Of a stretch of DNA of 64,000 nucleotides, positions 17,338 through 25,237 are shown piece after piece. Below the pieces are notes generated by a model. It ran no database searches. It had not been told where the DNA came from and was given only the letters and a program-made list of their open reading frames with translations. The DNA comes from 20CM-2-55-15 sp964633285 (GTDB taxonomy: Bacteria; Acidobacteriota; Terriglobia; 20CM-2-55-15): contig CAZWGA010000006.1 in the NCBI GenBank assembly GCA_964633285.1, forward strand, positions 1 through 64,000, written 5' to 3'. Numbering within the stretch: the first letter of the stretch is position 1; every line of letters begins with the position of its first letter. Position numbers and translations under genes: made by a program.

Positions 17338-18402
17338 TCAAAATCCAGACGGCTTGATCCAGAAACTCGCTTCCCACCGGCCGCCAGGCGGAATGGATTG
17401 CAGTTCGGAGTAACGGCCTTTGTAAGCGAGATTCATCGAGTTTGTAATGCCGGCCATGGGCTCGAAGGCAATGAAGTTCGGATCGTTCTGGGCACTTTGT
17501 CCGCCGCGATTCGCGGCGGCCGGGTTCGGCGACCACAGTACGGCGGCGCGCCAGTTGGGCCCGATCATGATGTCGAGCTGCTGGCGCTTCCCTTTTACGA
17601 TCATGTGCGCGCGGCCCCGAGCGTCGCGCACGAGATCGCTGAAGACGTCATCGAGGTTGTAATCCTTGAGCGGCGCTGCTTCTGGATCGCGGAAGAAGGA
17701 CTCGGCAGGCTCGGTATCGCCGGTCGGAAGTTTGGTTGGCGATAGTATCCAGTGTTTTCGGGCGCCAACGGAGATCGTCCATTCCTCGCGGGTCGAATCG
17801 GTCAGTTTGTAATACGGATGGAATCCCACGGCGACCGGCATCGGTTCGGAGCTCAGGTTCACGATTTGGGTGGCGACTTCGAGGACGCCGTCCTGCAACC
17901 GGTGAGTGACTTCGATCGTGTGAGCAAACGGAAATTGTTTCATCCACATCGGCTGCTTGAAGAATTCCAGCCGGCTGCGAACCCATGCGGATTTTCCATC
18001 AGCTTTTACTTCCATGACCTGCCACTGATCGGTGAACGATAGAAATCCGTGAATCGGGATCGCGCCGCGGACGTTGCCGAGAGTCATGTCGAAGGCGTAC
18101 TTCTTCCCGTTCGCGTAAAAGGCCTGTTCGTCGAGGCGGTTCGCCCAGGGCCCGAGGAACGGAATCCCGCTCAATGCAGGCCGCGCTTTGAATTCATCGA
18201 TCGATGCGTAGGGCCAACGCAAGGCCTCTTGTCCATTGACCTTCATCGAGAACACAGTATTGCCGACGCCCGGAACGATCGACACCGTTGTTCGATTCCG
18301 GCTGTCCTCCAACACAATCGTCTCGCCATTTCGCCGTGCGGAATATTGCGGTGGCGCGAACGCGAACGCCAGGGTGATAAACGCTGGGATAAGTCTGCTC
18401 AT
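17338..18402 (-). CDS. Secreted aldose 1-epimerase (mutarotase) family protein
   Basis: A 354-aa protein with a probable signal peptide (1-17), then the galactose-mutarotase beta-sandwich. Landmarks are GPWANRL, IPIHGFLS, VGFHPYYKL (general-acid His) and IAFEPMAGITN (catalytic Glu). It would interconvert sugar anomers, here outside the cytoplasm, which is unusual for galM but common in carbohydrate-degrading soil bacteria. It starts 1 nt after lptD ends. Confidence 0.85.
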   Translation of the reverse strand: MSRLIPAFITLAFAFAPPQYSARRNGETIVLEDSRNRTTVSIVPGVGNTVFSMKVNGQEALRWPYASIDEFKARPALSGIPFLGPWANRLDEQAFYANGKKYAFDMTLGNVRGAIPIHGFLSFTDQWQVMEVKADGKSAWVRSRLEFFKQPMWMKQFPFAHTIEVTHRLQDGVLEVATQIVNLSSEPMPVAVGFHPYYKLTDSTREEWTISVGARKHWILSPTKLPTGDTEPAESFFRDPEAAPLKDYNLDDVFSDLVRDARGRAHMIVKGKRQQLDIMIGPNWRAAVLWSPNPAAANRGGQSAQNDPNFIAFEPMAGITNSMNLAYKGRYSELQSIPPGGRWEASFWIKPSGF

Positions 18403-18403
18403 T

Positions 18404-20488
18404 TCAGAAGAGTCTTTCTCTCGGCCTTAAGGTGCCTACCGAGCCGATGTTTTTCAGCGTGAAGGCAAAGCGGAAGCGGCTTTCGACGCGGGCGCCGATG
18501 TTGAATTGACTGACTTCAAAGCTCAGGCCATAGCAATTGGTGTTGTAGCCGATTTCCGCGGTCGAGCCCTGAAACAGGGAGTGCTGGACGTCGTAGGAAA
18601 ACTGCACGGCCGCGCTGAATCCGGGTTTTAGTTGATTTCCATACGTGAGGCTTCCACGCAATTGATTATTGGGAATCTCGATCGCGCTGCGGTGCGTGAA
18701 GAAATAAGCAATTCCGCCGAAGAACTGTCCGCGATTCACGTTGCCGATAATGCCGGCGCTGCGAAACTGATGGTCGCGAGTGTCATAGTCCATTTGAATA
18801 TCGGTGGACGTTGAGGGAGTCGTCGAGAATCGCATTGTCGAGACGATCGGAGAGAAGCGCCGGTACCCGTCGGCCCACGCAAAACCGGAAATATCCAGGA
18901 CCGGAGCAAAAATGTTTCGGCGGCCTTGAACAATGGCGCCGCCGAATGTCGGATCGAAAAAGTATTTTTGAGCAAGCCGCCACGAGAATACTTCGCGAGT
19001 GGTGAAAATGCGATTGGTGATTGCGTATTCGACTTCGTTGGTGTCGTTGAACAGATCGATGTCGTCCACAACAATGGTTCGGCGAAAGCGATCGGCGCCG
19101 CCGACAAACCGGTAATCCACGCTGGGTTCGATCACGTGCCGCCAGCTTCCAAAATCGCGCTCCGCCTGCGGTCCCACGAAACTGGATTCGTAGTCGAATG
19201 CGAGCCGGTTGAGCGCATCTCCATAGACGAACTGTGTCTGGCGCGAATGCGTATATGTGGTTTCGCGAAATCCGGCGCGATTGCTCCAATCGAGAATGCT
19301 CGAGTGAAGCACCGGTACTTCGAGCGACGGATGCAAATCGAACCGCTCGACGAACGATGGCGTGGCGATCGCCGCGTCGCGCCGTGAAATTGACGAGATA
19401 CTCGCATCGGTGCTGAAGTACACCGGCAGATTTCCGAGAATCCTTTCGGGCACCGAAACTTCCAGACTCGGAAACTTTCGTGTGATCGCCGTGGGCTGGT
19501 CCGAAAAGAAAGTTCCATAGCGCCCATAAAGCAGGTTGATGCTGGCGTCCGGACCATTTCGGCTCACGAACGCGAGTGACTGTTCCAGCGGGGATGTGAT
19601 GATGTTGAAGCCGTCTTCGTAAACTTGCCGGAACACCACCGAACTGACGAGATTCATGTCCGCGACACCGCGGAATCCCCTGCCGACATCACCGAATCCC
19701 ACAATACGCGCGCTTTGTCCGCCTTGTCCCAGCCGATCCTTTGCAAAAAGACTGTTCACATAAATGGACGAACTCGCATCCGGCCGAGCGCGGAAATCAA
19801 CGGCGCCTGCCGGACCCCGCTTGGTGAAGTATTCACCCGTGAATCCCGCATCCGCGCTGCGATTGATCGCCCAGTAAAACGTTTCCCGAAGATTTCTTCC
19901 TTTGGTGGTGGAGGTGGAGGTTGAAGGAATCAGAAAACCCGTTGAACGCGGCCGATTCTCGCTCGGGACCTTCACATACGGCATGTAAAAAACAGGGACG
20001 TTTTCCAGGCGGAAGACGGATCCTTTGGCGGTGATCTCTTTGTCCCTATCCACAACCGCATTGCCGAACGAAAGTTTCCAGCCGCGGTTCGACATTTCAC
20101 AACACGTGGTGGCGGTTCCATTCTTGAACTGATATTGGCCGTCTTCCGTGCGATGTACGTGCTGTGCGGCGATAAAAAACCCCGGGCCCACCTCTCCGCT
20201 GACGTTCGTGAAGTCTCCTGCTCGAGTTTCTACATTGAGGGCAATGTGATCGGCCTCGAGATGGCCCTCTTCGTACGTGAACTTAACGTGTCCGTCAGCC
20301 GTTGCGATCTTTGTGACGTCGTTGTACGTCAGTTCGTCACATTCAATGCGCATGTCGCGATAATTCGCGATGACGCTGTCTTTGGCATGGGAGATTTGAC
20401 CCTCCCGGTACTGGGGTCCGGCTGATGAAATCACGAGGTCCTGTTCTGTCCCAGCGAGAAGGAGAATGACTATTGCGAAGGCAGCCAC
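18404..20488 (-). CDS. lptD: LPS-assembly outer-membrane protein LptD
   Basis: An N-terminal OstA/LptA-like beta-jellyroll (about 35-160, with DGHVKFTYEEGHLEADHI) is followed by a long beta-barrel region of alternating aromatic strands to the C terminus. The frame stays open 489 nt further upstream, but that part is antisense to the RDD gene. The start is placed at GTG 20488, where a signal peptide (AAFAIVILLLAG) begins; this gives 694 aa. No Shine-Dalgarno or ATG supports it, so the start is uncertain. LptD inserts lipopolysaccharide into the outer leaflet. It heads the operon with galM and hemBL. Confidence 0.85.
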   Translation of the reverse strand: MAAFAIVILLLAGTEQDLVISSAGPQYREGQISHAKDSVIANYRDMRIECDELTYNDVTKIATADGHVKFTYEEGHLEADHIALNVETRAGDFTNVSGEVGPGFFIAAQHVHRTEDGQYQFKNGTATTCCEMSNRGWKLSFGNAVVDRDKEITAKGSVFRLENVPVFYMPYVKVPSENRPRSTGFLIPSTSTSTTKGRNLRETFYWAINRSADAGFTGEYFTKRGPAGAVDFRARPDASSSIYVNSLFAKDRLGQGGQSARIVGFGDVGRGFRGVADMNLVSSVVFRQVYEDGFNIITSPLEQSLAFVSRNGPDASINLLYGRYGTFFSDQPTAITRKFPSLEVSVPERILGNLPVYFSTDASISSISRRDAAIATPSFVERFDLHPSLEVPVLHSSILDWSNRAGFRETTYTHSRQTQFVYGDALNRLAFDYESSFVGPQAERDFGSWRHVIEPSVDYRFVGGADRFRRTIVVDDIDLFNDTNEVEYAITNRIFTTREVFSWRLAQKYFFDPTFGGAIVQGRRNIFAPVLDISGFAWADGYRRFSPIVSTMRFSTTPSTSTDIQMDYDTRDHQFRSAGIIGNVNRGQFFGGIAYFFTHRSAIEIPNNQLRGSLTYGNQLKPGFSAAVQFSYDVQHSLFQGSTAEIGYNTNCYGLSFEVSQFNIGARVESRFRFAFTLKNIGSVGTLRPRERLF

Positions 20489-20518
20489 AGCGGTGAGTAT
20501 GCCATGTGAGTATCGATC

Positions 20519-21025
20519 ATGAAACCGAAGCGCACCGTAATCGCGATTGATGAGTATCAGCCGCAACTGGATTTTGAAGAGGCCGAGCACTCGCCGCCTT
20601 TTACATTTCCGGAATATCAGGGCGCTTTGCTGGGCGCGCGAATGACGGCCCTGGCCATGGACTTCGCCATCGTCGCGGCGCTTTTCGTTATTTTCCTGGT
20701 AACAACCTATTTCCAGATGCCGGATAACTTTGTGCCCGACCGCCGGGTGCTCGGGATTTATGGCGTCAGCTATTTCGTGCTGGTGACGATCTATATGCTG
20801 CTTTTCATGCTGAGCGCGAGCCAGACTCCCGGCATGAAATACAGCGGCCTGACGGTTGTAACCAGAGACGGCTTGCCTTTGGATTTGCGCCACGCGTGCC
20901 TGCGTGGATTCGGCTATCTCGTCTCGATCCTTCCTCTGCTTCTGGGTTTTGCATGGATGCTGATTGATCCGGAGCATCTCACGTGGGCCGACAAAGTTTC
21001 CGGCACCTACATTAGGAAGATTTAA
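20519..21025 (+). CDS. RDD family membrane protein
   Basis: A 168-aa protein. A cytoplasmic acidic N terminus (1-35) leads into three or four membrane helices (about 47-64, 82-100, 130-150). The family signature is GARMTALAMDFAIVAAL at the first helix, where the R and D are the name-giving residues, and TPGMKYSGLTVV in the connecting segment. Function of the family is poorly known; transport of ions or compatible solutes has been proposed for some. It is divergent from lptD with only 30 nt between starts. Confidence 0.82.
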   Translation: MKPKRTVIAIDEYQPQLDFEEAEHSPPFTFPEYQGALLGARMTALAMDFAIVAALFVIFLVTTYFQMPDNFVPDRRVLGIYGVSYFVLVTIYMLLFMLSASQTPGMKYSGLTVVTRDGLPLDLRHACLRGFGYLVSILPLLLGFAWMLIDPEHLTWADKVSGTYIRKI

Positions 21026-21045
21026 ATCGGCTTTACAATAAGGGA

Positions 21046-22767
21046 ATGGAGAACTTCACGCTGGTTGCGATCGTGGAAAATCTTCGCCCTGCGATGAATG
21101 AATTGATTGTTCGCCGCGTTGTGCAGCATCAGCCCAATGGGTTCATCATCCAAACGCGGTCGGCAAAGCTGCCCGCCTTCAAAATTACAGTCGATGCGCA
21201 AAAGCCCGCGCTGTATGCCTCGGAAGCGAGACCGCCGGTTGAAGCACCCGGTATGGACTTTCTGATGGTTCTGCGGAAGCATCTGACCTCCGCCGAATTG
21301 ATTCGTTTTGATAAGCCGCTCTCGGAGCGAATCATCGAGTTCGTGTTCAAGACTGCCGTTCCCACGAAGGAGCTTGAAACGATGTCGCTGGTTCTCGAAC
21401 TGCTGCCGAATGCTCCCAACATCATCCTGCTCGATGCCGAGCGTCGAGTTATCTCTTCCTTATTTCCGATCACCCCGCAGCATGGCATCGGCGAATACGA
21501 TACCTATGCTCTCCCCAAAGGCGCCGACAAACTGGATCTCGAACAGCTCGTGGAGTCGAAGCCTACCGATGTTCCTGCAGTTTCCACAGAGTCTTTGATT
21601 CAGAGCGTTGCCGGGCTGGGACCGGTTTTTGCGGCAGAGCTCGTTTACCGCCAGAGAAAGAGCGGGCGCAGCATCGTCGATGAAATCCGCCTGATGCTCG
21701 AGCAGGTGAAATCTGTTTCCCAGGGTGCGTGGTTGTACACCGATCTTCCGCTGGGACACATCCTGGAGCAGAACGATCTAAAACACCTTCACAAAGCAAT
21801 TCTCAGCCCGATCGAACTGGAATCGCTCGCGCGCACTCATAGTTCTCGTGTCTTCGTCAATATTCTCGAAGCCGCGCGATTTTATTTCGATGAACTGGAG
21901 AATCGCACTCTGCTGGACCATGCGAAATTGCCGGTGCTTCGCGATATGCGGCGCGCGGCCAGGCGGTGCGCCGATCGTGAGAAGCGTCTAGGCAGGGAGC
22001 AGAAACAGTACGAAGACGCCGAAGGCCTGCAAAAGACGGGTCAGATGTTGATGGCCAGCGGAATGAAAATGGATCAGCATTACAGTGCGGTCAAGGTGAC
22101 GGATTACTTTGGAGAAAAACCGAAACAGGTCGAGGTGCCGCTGGATTCGACCATCAGCCTTAGAGAAAACATCGAGAGGATGTTCAAGCGATACCAGAAA
22201 GCCGGCCGCGGCAAAAGCATGGTGGCGCAGCAGCTCGGACAACTGAGAAGCAGGCGCGCCGCGCTGGAGGAGCAAACGAGAAGGCTGCAGGCGATCAAAG
22301 ACTGGGATACCTGGTTGGCGATTGCGAATAAGATTTCGGCCGGCCATGACCCTCAACCGGCCGCCGATGGCCGCCGCTCTCTCCCGGAGGGAGAGGGGAA
22401 GAGGCGATTCCGCTCGTTAAGACTTGAGGAAAAGGAAATCCTGATTGGAAAAGGCGCGAGGGAAAATGATCAGTTGACGTTTGATGTGGCCGCGCCGGAG
22501 GATTTCTGGCTTCATGTTGCGGACTACTCCGGATCGCATGTTGTGGTCCGGAATCCGCTCAAAGAGAAAGATCTCAATGAATCGATCCTGGTAAAGGCCG
22601 CGCAACTTGCGGCTTATTTTTCTCAGGCCAGGAACTCATCGAAAGTTGAAGTGCATTACACAAAGCGGAAGCACGTCACCAAACCCCGGCGCGCGAAGCC
22701 GGGTCTTGTTCGACTGCTGGAGTTTAAATCCATAAAAGTTGAGCCAAAGAACTGGCTCGAGGGATAA
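21046..22767 (+). CDS. rqcH: NFACT-family protein, RqcH/Rqc2 homologue
   Basis: A 573-aa protein with NFACT-N (1-200), two HhH-like segments, a long coiled coil (about 295-425) and C-terminal NFACT-R (about 465-560, with DFWLHVADYSGSHVVVRN). RqcH binds stalled 50S-peptidyl-tRNA and adds C-terminal alanine tails in ribosome quality control. The position of the D-R pair needed for tRNA binding in Bacillus reads E94-R95 (LSERIIEF). A palindromic repeat-derived stretch (HDPQPAADGRRSLPEGEGK) is inserted before NFACT-R. It follows the RDD gene by 20 nt. Confidence 0.87.
   Translation: MENFTLVAIVENLRPAMNELIVRRVVQHQPNGFIIQTRSAKLPAFKITVDAQKPALYASEARPPVEAPGMDFLMVLRKHLTSAELIRFDKPLSERIIEFVFKTAVPTKELETMSLVLELLPNAPNIILLDAERRVISSLFPITPQHGIGEYDTYALPKGADKLDLEQLVESKPTDVPAVSTESLIQSVAGLGPVFAAELVYRQRKSGRSIVDEIRLMLEQVKSVSQGAWLYTDLPLGHILEQNDLKHLHKAILSPIELESLARTHSSRVFVNILEAARFYFDELENRTLLDHAKLPVLRDMRRAARRCADREKRLGREQKQYEDAEGLQKTGQMLMASGMKMDQHYSAVKVTDYFGEKPKQVEVPLDSTISLRENIERMFKRYQKAGRGKSMVAQQLGQLRSRRAALEEQTRRLQAIKDWDTWLAIANKISAGHDPQPAADGRRSLPEGEGKRRFRSLRLEEKEILIGKGARENDQLTFDVAAPEDFWLHVADYSGSHVVVRNPLKEKDLNESILVKAAQLAAYFSQARNSSKVEVHYTKRKHVTKPRRAKPGLVRLLEFKSIKVEPKNWLEG
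22348..22400 (+). repeat. REP-like palindromic element inside rqcH reading frame
   Basis: The segment holds GACCCTCAACCGGCC, a GGCCGCCGATGGCCGCC near-repeat and a perfect CTCTCCC-GGA-GGGAGAG hairpin (22379-22395). This combination resembles widespread intergenic repeats of the CCCTCACCCGGCC...CTCTCCCGGAGGGAGAGG kind. It is in frame and adds about 18 residues to a linker without disturbing flanking domains. Confidence 0.55.
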
Positions 22768-22825
22768 CGGTGGCCGGACCCATCGTCCCGATTCGTTGGG
22801 CAATGTCCGATAAACGGAGAAAGCT

Positions 22826-24184
22826 TTGCTCGAATTAGATTACACAAATGTTTTGGAGAGCGCCGTCCAGAGTCATGGAATTCCGAAGATTGCTTTTGAG
22901 AAAGCAGCAGAGTCCTCAAAGCATGTCATCGACGATATTGAACGCGCCCACACGGCCGGTAAACTCGGCTTCGGATATTTGCCGCAGGATGACAAGGCGG
23001 TGCGCGACGTCACGGAGTTCGCCCGATCGCATGCATATGCCAATGTGCTGATTCTCGGAATCGGCGGTTCGGCGCTTGGTCCCGCGGCGTTGGATGCGGG
23101 GCTGGGGCGTCCTCATTCGGGAAAACGGCTTGTTGTGCTCGATAACATCGATCCGGATTTTATTCGCGATTCTCTGGATACGATTTCCGCCAGGGACACC
23201 ATCGTCAATATCATCGCCAAGTCCGGTGTGACGGCAGAAACAATGTCGACGTTTGCGATCGTGCGCCAATGGATGATCGATGCTATTGGAGAAGGGAAAG
23301 CCCGAGAACGCTTCGTTGTCACGACGGATCCCGAAAAAGGCGATCTGCTCGCAATCGCCAGGCAGGAACATTATCCGGCGTTTGCGATACCGCCCAATGT
23401 CGGCGGCCGCTTCAGTGTTCTGACGCCGGTCGGTACACTTCCCGCTGCTTTGATGGGCTTCAACGTGGAGGCACTCATGGCCGGCGCGAGCGCCGCCGCC
23501 GTTCAGGCGAGGAATGGTTTCTTTGAGAATCCCGCTCTCGCGGCCGCATTCATCGAGTTTGTTCTCGAGCGTGAAAAAGGAAAGCGCATTCTGGTGCTGT
23601 TTCCATATTCACAACCGCTCTGGAAATTCGCGTTCTGGTTCAAGCAACTCTGGGGTGAAAGCCTCGGCAAGAAAAAAGACCGCCGCGGGCGCGATGTTTA
23701 TTACGGCCAGACACCGACGGCGGCACTCGGTGTAACGGACCAGCATTCGCAGCTTCAATTGTTCATTGAGGGTCCAAACGACAAATCGTTTCTGTTTTGG
23801 GGTGTAAAGGAATTCCGAAATTCGCTCTCCATCGAGCATCCCTTCGGTCAATTCGATTCCATGGGTTACCTGGAACACAAGACCATGGCGGATCTGTTTC
23901 GAGCGGAGAAGCAGGCAACCGAGATCGCTCTCACCGAAGCCGGCCGTCCTAATGCAACGGTTACAGTGGATCGCATCGACGAACAGGCCTTGGGGGAACT
24001 CATCATGTTCTCGCAATACTTCACCGCGTATACCGGCGAGTTTTACGATATCGATGCCTTTGACCAGCCGGGCGTCGAATATGGTAAAAAGCTGACTTTC
24101 GCCATGATGGGGCGATCGGGTTTTTCCGAGTATGCGAAGAAAATCGAAGATATCCGGCAGCGAGGCCGCTCCGTAATACGATGA
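22826..24184 (+). CDS. pgi: Glucose-6-phosphate isomerase
   Basis: A 452-aa enzyme interconverting glucose-6-phosphate and fructose-6-phosphate. SIS-domain motifs are visible: LGIGGSALGPAAL (near 75), AKSGVTAETMSTF (near 131), NVGGRFSVLTPVG (near 191), and the C-terminal EYGKKLT with the catalytic Lys region. The length fits the shorter bacterial type. The start is TTG 22826, 6 nt after GGAG. Its stop overlaps the next ATG by 4 nt. Confidence 0.93.
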   Translation: MLELDYTNVLESAVQSHGIPKIAFEKAAESSKHVIDDIERAHTAGKLGFGYLPQDDKAVRDVTEFARSHAYANVLILGIGGSALGPAALDAGLGRPHSGKRLVVLDNIDPDFIRDSLDTISARDTIVNIIAKSGVTAETMSTFAIVRQWMIDAIGEGKARERFVVTTDPEKGDLLAIARQEHYPAFAIPPNVGGRFSVLTPVGTLPAALMGFNVEALMAGASAAAVQARNGFFENPALAAAFIEFVLEREKGKRILVLFPYSQPLWKFAFWFKQLWGESLGKKKDRRGRDVYYGQTPTAALGVTDQHSQLQLFIEGPNDKSFLFWGVKEFRNSLSIEHPFGQFDSMGYLEHKTMADLFRAEKQATEIALTEAGRPNATVTVDRIDEQALGELIMFSQYFTAYTGEFYDIDAFDQPGVEYGKKLTFAMMGRSGFSEYAKKIEDIRQRGRSVIR

Positions 24185-24624
24185 AGCGACGAATATCATT
24201 TTTGTTTTTTGTCGGCATTTTTGCAGTCGGCTCGACGGCTCTTGGTTATTACTACTATTTTGTTTACAGCCCGCCACTGAAGGCGGCGGAACGCTTCATG
24301 GAAGACATGGAGATGAACAAGGCCGCTTCGCTCTTTATCGACGTCATTGTTGCCAGCGATATCGAGGAAGGAAAACTTCGGGAACTGAACGACCGCGATC
24401 TCAAGAATCTTCAAACCGACCATTTCGTTCGCGGCCGGATCCTGGATATGCGGAAGCGCGAAGGCAAAAGCCGTGATTTTTACTATCTGGTTTATCGTGA
24501 GCCTGATGGCCGGGTCTTTGCCCTTATCGCGACGGAATATAACGGCCGCTTCCGCATCGTGATTCCGGAGCTTCCGATGAGCCGCAGGCACCGGTATCTC
24601 TGGGAATACACCTGGACCAACTGA
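24181..24624 (+). CDS. Membrane-anchored protein of unknown function
   Basis: A 147-aa protein not recognised by family. An N-terminal signal anchor (6-28) is followed by a soluble, probably periplasmic alpha/beta domain (about 33-145) that resembles an NTF2-like or DUF4878-type fold in size and in the KAAERFMEDMEMNKAASLF opening helix. That comparison is weak. It is translationally coupled to pgi by an ATGA overlap. Confidence 0.65.
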   Translation: MKRRISFLFFVGIFAVGSTALGYYYYFVYSPPLKAAERFMEDMEMNKAASLFIDVIVASDIEEGKLRELNDRDLKNLQTDHFVRGRILDMRKREGKSRDFYYLVYREPDGRVFALIATEYNGRFRIVIPELPMSRRHRYLWEYTWTN

Positions 24625-24630
24625 AACTTC

Positions 24631-24639
24631 TGCTATACT
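24631..24639 (+). promoter_or_regulatory. Extended -10 promoter for tatA
   Basis: TGCTATACT combines a TGn extension with TATACT (5 of 6 consensus) 35 nt upstream of tatA. No good -35 lies 16-18 nt away, as often with extended -10 promoters. Confidence 0.5.
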
Positions 24640-24645
24640 GGCCGC

Positions 24646-24658
24646 TGGCTTTTAGCCA
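24646..24658 (+). other. Small hairpin in the tatA leader
   Basis: TGGCT-TTT-AGCCA forms a perfect 5-bp stem just before the GGAGGAGG ribosome site, between promoter and start codon. It may affect initiation or mRNA stability; this is not demonstrated. Confidence 0.4.
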
Positions 24659-24673
24659 AATGGAGGAGGCTTC

Positions 24674-24838
24674 ATGTTTAGGTTAGGTGTACCCGAACTC
24701 ATTATTCTCGCCTTGCTCGTGCTTTTTCTATTCGGCGGGAAAAAACTCCCCGAAATGGGTAAAGGTATCGGCGAAGGGATCAAGAATTTTAAGAAATCCA
24801 TTAAAAGCGACGACGCCGAAAAAGAAAAACACGCGTAG
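24674..24838 (+). CDS. tatA: Twin-arginine translocase subunit TatA
   Basis: A 54-aa gene with a strong ribosome site (GGAGGAGG, 5 nt from ATG). The protein has the classic layout: short N terminus FRLGVPE, a transmembrane helix LIILALLVLFLF (about 9-20), the FGGKKLPEMGKGIGEGIK hinge and amphipathic helix, and a charged tail. It forms the pore-like part of the Tat system for folded proteins. Several genes in this window carry Tat signals (near 45.1, 46.2 and 63.1 kb), which are likely clients. tatC is not in the window. Confidence 0.93.
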   Translation: MFRLGVPELIILALLVLFLFGGKKLPEMGKGIGEGIKNFKKSIKSDDAEKEKHA

Positions 24839-24899
24839 TTCGTTTACGGGATCGATCTTTTCCAGCCGTTCTGTCCGCTACCGGTCTACTCCCTGAACA

Positions 24900-25223
24900 A
24901 TGGAACTCGATTTGGAAATCTCCCCTGGTGAAGTAGCTGCGCTCATGAAGGTGGGCGCCGTCACTCTTATCGATGTGCGTACTCCTGAAGAATATGCGAT
25001 CGCGAAAATCGAAGGTTCCCGATTGGTGGACCAGGTTCTCGCGAAAGAAATCGTCGAATCATGGCCGAGGGATATGAAGATTGTGACCGTGTGCCATCAC
25101 GGCATCCGCAGCCTGAATGCGGCCGTCTATCTGCGTGATCAGGGCTTCAACTGGACTCGAAGCATGAACGGGGGTATCGATCTATGGTCCACGGTGATCG
25201 ATCCCGCCATCCCGCGTTACTGA
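24900..25223 (+). CDS. Single-domain rhodanese-like sulfurtransferase
   Basis: A 107-aa cytoplasmic protein with DVRTPEEYAIAKIEGS (25-40) and the active-site loop C65-HHGIRS. The loop is CHHGIRS, the type seen in many small rhodaneses that move persulfide sulfur, so it should be catalytically competent. It follows tatA by about 60 nt and converges on selB (14 nt between stops). The partner is unknown; sulfur or selenium handling next to selB is an attractive guess only. Confidence 0.88.
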   Translation: MELDLEISPGEVAALMKVGAVTLIDVRTPEEYAIAKIEGSRLVDQVLAKEIVESWPRDMKIVTVCHHGIRSLNAAVYLRDQGFNWTRSMNGGIDLWSTVIDPAIPRY

Positions 25224-25237
25224 AGGCCCTGCGGATT

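Noticed and set aside
18404..20977. Longer LptD reading frame reaching 20977
   Set aside because: The extra part has no LptD-like sequence and is antisense to the RDD gene; a signal peptide begins near GTG 20488.
24839..24899. Possible selC or other small RNA between tatA and the rhodanese
   Set aside because: The gap is too short and shows no long acceptor stem as expected for tRNA-Sec.
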